Below, one piece after another: positions 40,532 to 49,542 of a DNA stretch of 64,000 nt. The stretch lies in the NCBI GenBank assembly GCA_900323505.1, contig OOIN01000002.1, positions 1,302,001 through 1,366,000 of the forward strand. The letters run 5' to 3'. This DNA comes from Ustilago trichophora (lineage: Eukaryota; Basidiomycota; Ustilaginomycetes; Ustilaginales; Ustilaginaceae). Within the stretch, counting starts at the first letter, position 1, and each line of letters begins with the position of its first letter. A program made the position numbers and the translations under genes. The notes beneath the pieces were generated by a model that searched no databases, was not told the origin of the DNA, and worked only from the letters and a program-made list of their open reading frames with translations.

Positions 40532-41890
40532 CTAACCTCGGAAGAACTTGTTCTCGACAAAAGGCATCTTGGCTACTTGGGCATCGCGCAGCTTCTTTCG
40601 GATCTCGACCTTGAGCTTGGTGCCCTTCTTGTGCTGACCGTTTTCTACCAGTGCCATGGCGATGTTCTTGCCCAGGGTAGGACTTGGAATACCCGATGTG
40701 ACGCGGCCGACCACTTTACCTTCGGGCGAAAAGATCTCGGCTCCCTCTCGCGCAATACCTCCATCAACAATCAGACCGATGCGGCGACGCGGTGGGCCTT
40801 CCTTGAGCTCCTTGAGCACTCGCTCGGCTCCCAAAAAGTCGGCGGCGGCACGGCGGTCCTTGCCTACACACCAGGCCAGGGCGGCTTCGATAGGGCTGAC
40901 GGTGGTATCGAGGTCGTGGCCGTAGAGGCACATGCCAGCTTCAAGTCGGAGACTGTCTCGTGCTGCCAAGCCGGCAAGTTGGACCTCGCTGTCTGCGAGC
41001 AGTGCCTCGGCAACAGCGACGGTGGATGTAGGCGGAATCGAGATCTCGAATCCGTCTTCACCAGTGTAGCCTGCTCGGGCAACATGGCACTCGACCTGCT
41101 CGCCGTTGATGGCGAGGGGTACAAAGGCGCTCTTTCCGAAAGTGAGCGTCGAGAGGTCAAATCCGCCAGCCAACTTCTCGAGCACCTTGACCGCGGTAGG
41201 ACCCTGCAGGGCAAGCAATCCCCATCCGTCCATAACCTCGTGCTGCACCGACTCACCCTTCCATGCATCGAGATTCTTCTTGAACCACGCCAGGTCCTCG
41301 GAACGGCATCCTGCGTTGGTGACAACGTAGAAGCTGTCCTCTGCGTGCTTTGTGATGATCAGATCATCCAGAATACCGCCCTGCTCGTTGAGCAACACCG
41401 AAAGCGTTGAGCTGAAAGCGGGCATTGAGATCAACGAAGCGGGTGTGAGGTGTTGGAGGAATTTGAGCGCACCGGCACCGTTGAATTTGTGCTGAACCAT
41501 GTGGCCGACATCAAAGAGACCGGCATGAGTGCGTACGTGGTGATGGGAAGCCACCTGACCCACAGTGCCGTAGGTGAGAGGCATGAGGTAGCCTCCGAAG
41601 GGCACCATCTTGCCGCCGTTCTTGACGTGGAAGTCGTAGAGCCCAGTCTTGGAGAGCGAGTGGGTCAGAGGAGCCGAGGAAGAGCCCGCTGTCTCTGCCT
41701 TGGCATCAGCAGCACGAACCGAGCTCGAGTGAAGCTGTCGCAGACTGATCGAGCCGGTAGAGGCGGTTTGAGCTGTACGGATAGAGGCGGAAGCAGCAAC
41801 GCGAGCAGCGAGATGGCGAGGCAGCTGGGAGGCGGCACCACTGCGGGTGGCTACCCTGAGGATTGCCGATGCGGATCGAGTTGCCAACAT
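40532..41890 (-). CDS. GCV1: Glycine cleavage system T protein (aminomethyltransferase), mitochondrial
   Basis: The 452-aa protein is the tetrahydrofolate-dependent T component of the glycine decarboxylase complex, which releases ammonia from the aminomethylated H protein and forms methylene-THF. The first ~60 residues are Arg/Ala/Ser-rich, a clear mitochondrial presequence. Family blocks include HAGLFDVGHM, VVTNAGCR, LLALQGPTAVKVLEKL, ARAGYTGEDGFEIS, the substrate-site RLEAGMCLYGHDLD and GRVTSGIPSPTLGKNIAM. The length is slightly above the ~400 aa of mitochondrial GCST because of the leader and linker. Start ATG at 41890, no intron. Confidence 0.95.
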   Translation of the reverse strand: MLATRSASAILRVATRSGAASQLPRHLAARVAASASIRTAQTASTGSISLRQLHSSSVRAADAKAETAGSSSAPLTHSLSKTGLYDFHVKNGGKMVPFGGYLMPLTYGTVGQVASHHHVRTHAGLFDVGHMVQHKFNGAGALKFLQHLTPASLISMPAFSSTLSVLLNEQGGILDDLIITKHAEDSFYVVTNAGCRSEDLAWFKKNLDAWKGESVQHEVMDGWGLLALQGPTAVKVLEKLAGGFDLSTLTFGKSAFVPLAINGEQVECHVARAGYTGEDGFEISIPPTSTVAVAEALLADSEVQLAGLAARDSLRLEAGMCLYGHDLDTTVSPIEAALAWCVGKDRRAAADFLGAERVLKELKEGPPRRRIGLIVDGGIAREGAEIFSPEGKVVGRVTSGIPSPTLGKNIAMALVENGQHKKGTKLKVEIRKKLRDAQVAKMPFVENKFFRG

Positions 41891-42906
41891 GTTTGATATG
41901 GGTATAGGTGGATGGTGGTGGTCGAAGGAAGAGGTTCACCAGCTGTGTGAATCAACAGAAACACCGAGTTGGCAATGTCGGGATGCCCTCAGCCGCTCCA
42001 TGTGAGCTTTGATCAAAGAAAAAGCTTCGCTACAATTGTGCAGGGCCCCGCTCTCTCTGATATGCACACACTACAGCACTTGGTGGAAGTGTCGGGCTGC
42101 ACTAGCAAGTTGAACAAGGCACCGAAAGAAAGCTGCTGCACTCTGGCAGACACGGAATTGGCACCGTTTCATGCCAAAGTACAGTACAATGTGTGCGCCA
42201 GCCGTTTGCTGTGCTTTGGCTTGACCGACAACTGAAGCGGACAAGACGGTCTGTGAGATTGCAAGGCTCTTGAACAGTCTCACTGAGTCTGAGAGAAAGG
42301 AGGACCCTTTTGCAGCTGAAAAATTAGACTTACCTTTACAGGCAGGTCCAATTCCCTTTAGAGGAAGGACGTGCGATCTGCTTATCGCTCTCTTTTGCTG
42401 CAACACATCTCGAATCTCTTACTACGTTATGATATCCAACGATCGGCTCAACAGCATCCCTTTGAAAGCTCAAGTATGTCGGCTTTTCACGTCAGGCTTA
42501 GCATCGTGGGCCCGATTGATGGACATACAAGAACCGAATTCTTGCGGGCCAGCTTTCACTTCGCTGCAAGATCGGCTAGAGATTAAGGCTCAAGAGCATT
42601 CTAGCCCCGAATTCCGAGATTTTTCCCAACCAAGGGCCTTTTCTTTCTCATTCGGTACCGCAGAGAAGAAGAATTCAAAAGGGGAACAAAAAAAAAGAAA
42701 AAAAAAGGGCCATCTACTGTACAGTGCAAGGTGAAAAAACAAGAAAAGAAAAGATTGAGCTAAACGACCAACGGAAATCGCCGTGTCCCTCTTACCTTCA
42801 TCTAGACATCTGTCTCACCAACTGTACAGCCGCTACACCTACCATACCCCCATCTTGTTCAGCAAACTCTGAGCAAGTCTAGGTCGTAGCAGCTTTTTCC
42901 ACAAAC
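41891..42906. promoter_or_regulatory. Divergent intergenic region between GCV1 and CCDC137-like gene
   Basis: This 1,016-bp region contains AGTACAGTACA at 42178-42188, a purine-rich A-tract region at about 42670-42705 and TACTGTACAGT at 42715-42725. No gene is supported; the open frames are short and unlike proteins. Confidence 0.5.
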
Positions 42907-43878
42907 ATGCCGCACAAGAGGGCGAAACATTCGGATCGTGTGGCCAAGCGTTTTTCGCTTGGTCAGGATCTTGCTCCTGGCGCAGATGACGGCTTCTTCT
43001 CCGAAATGCCCAAGGGTGCCATGCGTATCTTGCAAGGTGGCAAGGTGCAAGAGGCATACCGTGCCAAGCTGCAAGCCAAGAAGAAGGCCGAACAAGAAGC
43101 CCTAACGAAAGCCAAGGGCAAAGCAAAGGCTTCCGAGTCTGCCCCTGGCGACGAAGCCGCTTCCGAACTCACCATTCGACCAGGCGAAAAGTTGCGCGAC
43201 TTCAACGCCCGTGTAGAGCAAGCTATGGCAGCAGATGTTCGATCTTCTTTCAAGTCGGCTACGCGATCCCAGATCAACGCTCGCAAGCGTGAGCGCAGAA
43301 AACTTCGTGCTGCCGGTATCGACCCCGACGCCGACCCTGAAGATCTCGAACAGCAGGAATCGGCTCGCATTGCCAAGGCGGACAAAGCCGCCGCTTTGCA
43401 AGCTAGCGAACCGTCAAAGGCCGATCTCAAACGTCAACGCCAAGCCATCCAGCAGACGGGCGAGATCAAGGAATTTGCCAAAGCAACTCAGGTCAAGAAG
43501 ATCAACGACGTCGCACAGGCACCTCCCACCCTCACTCGAGCTCCTCGTGGCGAGTCGGTACAGGCCAAGACGAGGAAAGCCAGACTCATCGCCAAGATCA
43601 CCGGTAACGACGAGGAAGAGGCTGAACGAAAAGTCAAGCAAGCCGAAGTGGCAAGACAGAAAGGCCGCGTGCCGGAGAAGCTCGCTGCTGCCAATGCCTC
43701 ACCGGCGAGCGGAAAGAAGAGGAAACTTCCTGCCAGCGGCGAAGCGGCTGTTGCAGAGCCTAGCATGGCAAGACAGCGCGTGCTCGAGCAGGAGCGCGAA
43801 AAGGCCATCAAAGCTTACCGTCAGATCAAGGAGAAGAAGATCCAAGAGAGTGAATCGAAACGAGCCAAGAAGGCTTAA
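42907..43878 (+). CDS. CCDC137-like nucleolar protein
   Basis: The 323-aa protein is strongly basic and helical. It shares the layout of vertebrate CCDC137 (RaRF): a basic N-terminal motif (MPHKRAKHSDRVAKRF), MPKGAMRIL where CCDC137 has its REIM block, RPGEKLRDFNARVEQ, a KRERRKLR basic helix, EIKEFAKATQ followed by PPTLTRAPR, and near the C-terminus PSMARQRVLEQEREKAIKAYRQIKEK, the best conserved segment. CCDC137 is a chromatin- and nucleolus-associated protein; fungal members are poorly studied. The low-complexity KKAEQEALTKAKGKAKA repeat and the KKRK strings fit nucleolar location. ATG at 42907, single exon. The homology call is by motif recall, so moderate. Confidence 0.72.
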   Translation: MPHKRAKHSDRVAKRFSLGQDLAPGADDGFFSEMPKGAMRILQGGKVQEAYRAKLQAKKKAEQEALTKAKGKAKASESAPGDEAASELTIRPGEKLRDFNARVEQAMAADVRSSFKSATRSQINARKRERRKLRAAGIDPDADPEDLEQQESARIAKADKAAALQASEPSKADLKRQRQAIQQTGEIKEFAKATQVKKINDVAQAPPTLTRAPRGESVQAKTRKARLIAKITGNDEEEAERKVKQAEVARQKGRVPEKLAAANASPASGKKRKLPASGEAAVAEPSMARQRVLEQEREKAIKAYRQIKEKKIQESESKRAKKA

Positions 43879-44845
43879 TCTATCCAAACTTCCACCTTCA
43901 ACCACGCTTGCTTCACGAAACTGTATTTGCCCTCAACTTCGACCCTCAGATACCCGGACCATCCGATCCAACCAGCATCATCCCAGCATCAGCACCACTA
44001 CATGTACAACATAATCAGCATCTTTCCCACCCTCTCGTGATGGCCTTCTGGGCCTCCCGCGTCACATCCACTGCACTGTGTCGCTGTGTGTGTTTTCCAG
44101 AATCCTTTTCGTCCCAGTTCTCCATCCGTCCGGCTCTCCCCCTCTCTCCCCCTTTTCCCTCCCCCTTCCCCTTTCCCCCTTTATCGAGGCTCGGCTTCGC
44201 ACCCGCTTGAATTCCTTATCCCAAGAGAAGAAGGCTCGTTCTTTTTAAGAACGGGCATTGGCGTCTATTGGCATAATAATCGAGCGAAGATTAACCGTCT
44301 CCTTTCGCTGAAAAGTGACTTGGGACACCAGAGATTAGATACCTCTGGCATGGGGGCCTTCTTTCGCTATCAGCCGAAGATTTCACGTCAATGATGGACG
44401 ATAGATAGTAGTTCGCCGACACTTTTCTCCCCCTCCCCCCCATCCTTTTCCCCTCTCTTTTTGTGTCCGTTCTTGTATGATTTGCTGCTGAGTCATGAAT
44501 CCTGAGTCTATTGTATAGATGCTCATGCCGCTTGCCTTTGGCATGTCGGAAAGCTGCCGATGAATAAAATCATAGAATTGCTATTCAGAAGAATTTGGCG
44601 GCGTGTGATGCGACGTAACAATCTGTGCCGAAAATTCGAGCTTCGCACCGGAAACTAGACCGGCCATGAGGCTTGAGCATGGAGCGTTGAGCTCGAGCCA
44701 ACACTTCTTTTCTTTTTCGTCAAGTAATGGCCCTGACTTTATGGAACACGCTCTTCCGAGCGTCGAGGAGAAAAGAATCACATTCTGGTCTTGAGCTGCC
44801 GACTTGAAAGCATACCTGAGCAGGACTTCTCTCCCTTCCAATTCC
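43879..44845. other. Intergenic region upstream of proline iminopeptidase
   Basis: This 967-bp region between two plus-strand genes has a dense pyrimidine tract at about 44105-44190 and CCTTTTCCCC-type runs near 44425-44460. A perfect 6-bp-stem hairpin (CCAGAG/CTCTGG, 44328-44348) stands between them. The iminopeptidase frame extends upstream to a TTG at 44804, but the first ATG is 44846. Confidence 0.5.
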
Positions 44846-46036
44846 ATGACTCTTGCTCACCGCTTATTGCACTTGCAAGTGACTCGATTTCGACACTCTA
44901 CACCAAGATCTTTGCTACAAAAGCAGCCCGGTCGTCTCTTCAAACCGCTCACCCGCAATCTCACCTCTTGGACAAGAACGATGGCTGCTACCAACAAACA
45001 GGTCAAGCTTGGCCTTCACGCCGCCGACGTGATCGACTATACCGAGGCGGCTCGGTCTCTCTCTGGTTACAAGGACTCTCTTCGACAGCCTTATCCTACC
45101 ATTGAGCCGTTCGAAACCGGTCGACTTGCCGTCGACGACCGACACACGATCTACTACGAATGGAGCGGTAACAAGGACGGCTACCCCATTGTATGTCTTC
45201 ACGGTGGTCCCGGAGGTGGAATCTGGTCTGAGGAACGACGATGGTTCGATCCCGCCCACTACCGCATTCTCTCCTTTGATCAGCGTGGAGCTGGAAAATC
45301 CACCCCTCACGCCGATCTGGTGGACAACACTACCTGGCATCTCGTATCCGACATTGAAGCGCTTCGAGAGAAATTTGGCATCTCCAAATGGCACGTCTTT
45401 GGTGGATCTTGGGGATCTACCCTCTCCCTCGCCTATGCTCAATCGCACCCTGAGCGTGTAACAGCCTTGATCCTACGCGGAATCTTTACCCTGCGAAAAT
45501 CCGAGCTGAAATTCTTCTATCAAGAAGGAGCATCTCACCTCTTCCCCGAACAATGGGATCTTTATCGAGACGGAATTCCCCCTGAAGAACGTCACGATTT
45601 CATCACCGCCTATCACAAACGTCTCACCTCTGACGATGCTTCCATTCGTCTAGATGCAGCACGTCGTTGGAGCACATGGGAAAATTCAACCTCGAAACTC
45701 TACGTAGACGCAAACAGCCTCGCCAAAGGAGAAGAAGACAATTGGGCCCTCGCCTTTGCCCGTATCGAAAACCATTTCTTCATCAACCAAGGCTGGATGC
45801 AAGACGGTCAATTACTCAAAAAACAAAACATCGACAAAATCAGACACATCCCTGCAACCATCGTACAAGGTAGATACGACGTCGTCTGCCCTGCTACAAC
45901 CGCTTGGGAATTGCACAAAGTCTGGCCAGAGGCAGAATTTCACCTCGTCCCCGACGCCGGCCACTCGGCAAAGGAACCTGGTCTCACAGATAGATTGGTA
46001 AAGGCTACTGACAAGTACCGCTCAATCAAGGGCTAA
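44846..46036 (+). CDS. Proline iminopeptidase (alpha/beta hydrolase, family S33), likely two start sites
   Basis: The 396-aa product (351 aa from the second ATG) removes N-terminal proline from peptides. S33 signatures are HGGPGGG (oxyanion region), SFDQRGAGKSTPHA, nucleophile elbow GGSWGS, LRGIF, and the C-terminal catalytic Asp and His in RYDVVCPA and DAGHSAKEPG. The enzyme body starts at about residue 60. From ATG 44846 there is a 45-residue Arg/Leu/Ser/Thr-rich, acid-free leader that resembles a mitochondrial presequence; a second in-frame ATG at 44981 (context ACGATGG) opens the body MAATNKQVKLG. Use of both would give mitochondrial and cytosolic forms. Family members are usually ~310-350 aa. 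Confidence 0.93.
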   Translation: MTLAHRLLHLQVTRFRHSTPRSLLQKQPGRLFKPLTRNLTSWTRTMAATNKQVKLGLHAADVIDYTEAARSLSGYKDSLRQPYPTIEPFETGRLAVDDRHTIYYEWSGNKDGYPIVCLHGGPGGGIWSEERRWFDPAHYRILSFDQRGAGKSTPHADLVDNTTWHLVSDIEALREKFGISKWHVFGGSWGSTLSLAYAQSHPERVTALILRGIFTLRKSELKFFYQEGASHLFPEQWDLYRDGIPPEERHDFITAYHKRLTSDDASIRLDAARRWSTWENSTSKLYVDANSLAKGEEDNWALAFARIENHFFINQGWMQDGQLLKKQNIDKIRHIPATIVQGRYDVVCPATTAWELHKVWPEAEFHLVPDAGHSAKEPGLTDRLVKATDKYRSIKG

Positions 46037-46164
46037 ACATCACCGCACACAATCTGCTCTACATCATTAGACTGTATGCGTTCAATCGAGTCTGTTTTAA
46101 GAACGCTTGCTGAGCTATAGCTTAATGCTGTGGACTGTGTACAGAAGACGTTGAGAAGAGAATG

Positions 46165-48354
46165 TCAGACGTCAATCCCCAGCTTTCTCAGTCTATCCAA
46201 CCGATCGGCCTCTCTTTCATAATGCAACCTCCTCATCTCCTCCCTCTGCTCAGCATCCAATAACGCCCAGTCAGACTCCCCAACCTCATCCAACTGCAGA
46301 CTCGATTCCAACAAGACACTCAACCGATCAGCAATCTTCTTGATCGCCAACACCTCATCACCAGCCACTCGCAACCCCATCCTAAACAGATCCGTCTCAC
46401 TCACTTTCCTCCTGCCATCTTTGGAGATCACCACCAGCCCACCTCCCCCTGCGGCTGGATTGTGTGCCGAGGAGGAGGAAGCAATGCCGAGAATCATCTC
46501 TATCGCCGCATTACGATAGAGGTCGGTGGGGAGGGCGTCTAGGGAGATGATAGCGCGGGAGAGGGAAGGCGGTTTGTGGCCGTGTGGGTACAATGGGGTG
46601 GTGGGAGTGAGGATGGATCGGAGAACGGGGTCTTTGGCAATGCGGACGAGTTGCGAGGGTAGTAAAGGTTTGGGATCGTCTCGACGGAGTGGGTCGAGGA
46701 AGATGAGCGGGTCTGGCTCGGGTGGGTATTTTAGCGAGGACAGGGCGCGAAGGGTTGGTGAAGAGGGGCGGTAGAGCGAGGATCGGCCGGAGTCGGAAGA
46801 GGAAGAAGAAGAAGAAGTGGGTTGGAGGACTGCCATTCCGCCCTGGACAAGTGGCTCGCTAAGAGGTAGGTCTTCTGGGAGTGGCGATGCTGTGCTTGCA
46901 TCACCCTTCTCTGGTTCTGGTTCAGCTGTTTTGCTGGCCGAAGACAGAACTTGGATCTTCTCCCGTCGCTTGCTCTGTTCCTCGGCCTGACCTTCCTCGG
47001 TCTCGACATGCAACAGCATGTCATTGTCCACAATGAATCGGATCGCCTGTCCAACTGCATCAACGTGCTTTTCAATCTCATTCCGCAACAACTGTCGCAG
47101 CAAATCGGGCTGGTCAAAGGGATTCACCGGTGGTGGGCGGGGATGAGGTCGACGTGCTGGTGGTTTTGCGGATTGATGCTGCTGAGTCGATGCGCTAGGG
47201 GTCGCGTCATGGCGCTTCTTACAACGCTCGCCGTAGTTGCAGCGGCCTTGCAGGAAGTGTGTGCAGATAGGGCGACGATCTTGCGAGTCGTTCAGGTGCG
47301 CTGAGGTCTCTTCGAGTGCTGGAATGGGTGCCTTTGATGATACTTCTTCTGGCGGCGCGTCGTCGTCCGAGTCGCTGTCATCTCCAGCAGCCACAGAGTC
47401 GGCCGCTGCTACTTCGACTTTGCCTTCGGTCTTGAGTCGCTTCTCTTCAGGAGAACCATTCGGTGCTGAATGTGTTTTGGCAGCAGCGGTCATGCCCTCG
47501 TCTCGCGATCGCTTACCATAGGGTGTGGGCCGAGGACCATATATCAGCTCGCTTCTCTTCTGCCTCTCTTCCTTCTCCTTGAGCTTCTGCTGGACAACTT
47601 CTTGGGTTGGCCACCGTTTTTTGCGCTGATTGATCCATTCCGCGATGAGCTCGGGCGAGTTGAGCTGAATGTTGAGTCCAGAGATGGTTGCATCGGCAGG
47701 CCCGTCCAGCATGCGACCGCCTTCTTTTGCTGCACTAGCAGCCTTGGGTTGCTGAGTACTGCCGTCAGCATCCGATGCGCTATCCTCATTGTCACTATTC
47801 GAGTCATCTGATTCTGAATCATCGTCTTCTGTGTCGTCACTTGCGCTTCCATCTTGACCACGGTTCCGCTTAAAGGAAACTTTGGCGGGTGCTCCGGGTC
47901 TCGTCGGAAGTGGATGCGGATTGCGCCTCTGCTGTTGACGCATACGTCGCTGTTGTTCCCTTTCTTCAGCGATCAGCATCGGATCGAGCCGTTTGAGCTC
48001 CTCAATACCGCCCTCTGGATAGATCAGGTGACGGTCTGCCTTGTGGAGCATGAGGGCCAGAGAGGAATGCGTGCGGAAACTGCATCGGAAGGGCTCCGTC
48101 GATGCGTCTGCAGACGAAGACGGCGGATTTTCGTCGACATAATCACAGCACAGGGATCCATGGGAGTTGATTGTGGTCGGTAGGTCCGATGCTGGGCGGT
48201 GCTGTCTTGAAGTATATCCAGAATCTCGAGGCTGTCGGTGCTGACCGAAAGTGCCTCGACCGCGTGAACCAGAGTTTCCAGATCCACGACCGCGACCTCC
48301 TCTGCCACCGACCCCACCTCGACCAGAGCCGCGTCCAGATGTCCAGCCAGACAT
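46165..48354 (-). CDS. NUFIP1/Rsa1-like protein with CCCH zinc finger
   Basis: The 729-aa protein carries the NUFIP1 core motif (SPELIAEWINQRKKRWPTQE, residues ~225-250), which in human NUFIP1 and yeast Rsa1 binds Snu13/15.5K and tethers it to the R2TP machinery during box C/D snoRNP assembly. At about residues 361-385 lies a CCCH zinc finger (CTHFLQGRCNYGERCKKRH). The N-terminus is a Gly/Arg-rich segment (GRGSGRGGVGGRGGRGRGSG) likely to bind RNA. A Cys/His pair around residues 75-105 (CCDYVDENPP ... SLALMLHKADRH) may be a degenerate C2H2 finger, as in NUFIP1. The C-terminal ~200 residues contain a helical conserved-looking region. Start ATG at 48354. It faces the iminopeptidase gene 3' to 3'. 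Confidence 0.82.
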   Translation of the reverse strand: MSGWTSGRGSGRGGVGGRGGRGRGSGNSGSRGRGTFGQHRQPRDSGYTSRQHRPASDLPTTINSHGSLCCDYVDENPPSSSADASTEPFRCSFRTHSSLALMLHKADRHLIYPEGGIEELKRLDPMLIAEEREQQRRMRQQQRRNPHPLPTRPGAPAKVSFKRNRGQDGSASDDTEDDDSESDDSNSDNEDSASDADGSTQQPKAASAAKEGGRMLDGPADATISGLNIQLNSPELIAEWINQRKKRWPTQEVVQQKLKEKEERQKRSELIYGPRPTPYGKRSRDEGMTAAAKTHSAPNGSPEEKRLKTEGKVEVAAADSVAAGDDSDSDDDAPPEEVSSKAPIPALEETSAHLNDSQDRRPICTHFLQGRCNYGERCKKRHDATPSASTQQHQSAKPPARRPHPRPPPVNPFDQPDLLRQLLRNEIEKHVDAVGQAIRFIVDNDMLLHVETEEGQAEEQSKRREKIQVLSSASKTAEPEPEKGDASTASPLPEDLPLSEPLVQGGMAVLQPTSSSSSSSDSGRSSLYRPSSPTLRALSSLKYPPEPDPLIFLDPLRRDDPKPLLPSQLVRIAKDPVLRSILTPTTPLYPHGHKPPSLSRAIISLDALPTDLYRNAAIEMILGIASSSSAHNPAAGGGGLVVISKDGRRKVSETDLFRMGLRVAGDEVLAIKKIADRLSVLLESSLQLDEVGESDWALLDAEQREEMRRLHYEREADRLDRLRKLGIDV

Positions 48355-49542
48355 GTTCCGTGACAGTGCGGAGGAGAGAAAGGAGGAGATGGTTGATGAT
48401 TTTTGGTGTTTCGAAGAGAGAGAAGGTTGAGAAAAGTCTTGGAAAAAAAAAAAAAATAATTAAGGCTAACAAAGCGCAATGGCATACAAGGCGAGGGAGG
48501 GTCTTCCGATTGCCGAGCGAAATTTTGTCATTTTGTTGCCTGCCAGAAGCTTCATGCATAAAGTGGAGGCGTCTGCCGTGCCTGCAAAGAGCGCTCCTGT
48601 CATGGCGGAGCTCGACTGAGCCAAACCTTTTCGAGGATCAGGACCTGTACAGAATCCATCCAGCTCTTGTGGTGTTGATGAGAGAATAGCATGTATGCTG
48701 CGGATCAATTTGGTGTAACGATGGCAATATCAGTGCTCAAATCAAAAGAGTTGACGAGGTGCGTGACAGCTCAACTGCGGAATCTAGGCCAGGCCATGTG
48801 TGAAGGCTCAGCTGAGCTGCACTAAATTGGACCCTGACGAATTCAATTCGACTCGGGATCTTTTGCGGGCGAGCCGACAGGACAGCCCACCAGCCGCCAG
48901 GTTGCTTCCCTTTCATCAGCATAAGCGGCGGCTTGCATCCTTCAGTTCAACACAGTACTTTCCTTTCTTCTTGACTCTGAAATAGCGATCAGAAGAAGCG
49001 GAAGCAGAGACCCGAGCTTCATTGCTGTGTCGTATTCTCAAATTCAAAGAAGAGTGACTAACTAGCTGGCGGGCAAGTGCGTGTTCTTCGACGCTCGGAC
49101 CCTCAACGCCTTTGCTATGATCACGCCCACCTTCTATCGTCACGCTTGAGCCTTCACTGAGGCTCTACTCAGACGGACTCAGCTTTGCCTGCCTCTGCAC
49201 TCCATCACCCACACTCTCCCTTTCCCCCACATCTCCAGCGGTTTGGTGCCTCACAGCCTTCTTCTTCATCATCATCGTCAATCGGCTTGCTGGATCACTG
49301 CACTGTACTGCGTGACTTGAAGATTCAGCAGTGTATCTGGATCAGCCGTCCACAGTCTCTTCTTCCTTCCTCGCCACTCGCTTCTCCAACTCAGCCTCAC
49401 CTTCACCCTTACCATCTACCGTCTCTCCTCTCCTCACCCTCACCAGCCTACCTCCCACCCATTGTGTGCAATTCCTCTGCGCGCTGCTGACACTACGCTA
49501 CCGTCAGTGCCTGTCGTCGCGCTGCATCTGTTAGGCTCAGCC
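48355..49542. promoter_or_regulatory. Divergent intergenic region between NUFIP1-like and SHPRH-like genes
   Basis: This 1.19-kb region has a 14-base A-run at 48443-48456 (T-run in the NUFIP1-like leader), ACTGTACTG at 49302-49310 and a CT-rich leader from ~49190 to the SHPRH-like start. I see no gene in it. Confidence 0.5.

Noticed and set aside
44328..44348. Hairpin containing ATTAGATACC, resembling a universal small-subunit rRNA motif
   Set aside because: Only this short string matches; flanking sequence does not follow rRNA or mitochondrial rRNA, so a nuclear mitochondrial insert is not supported.
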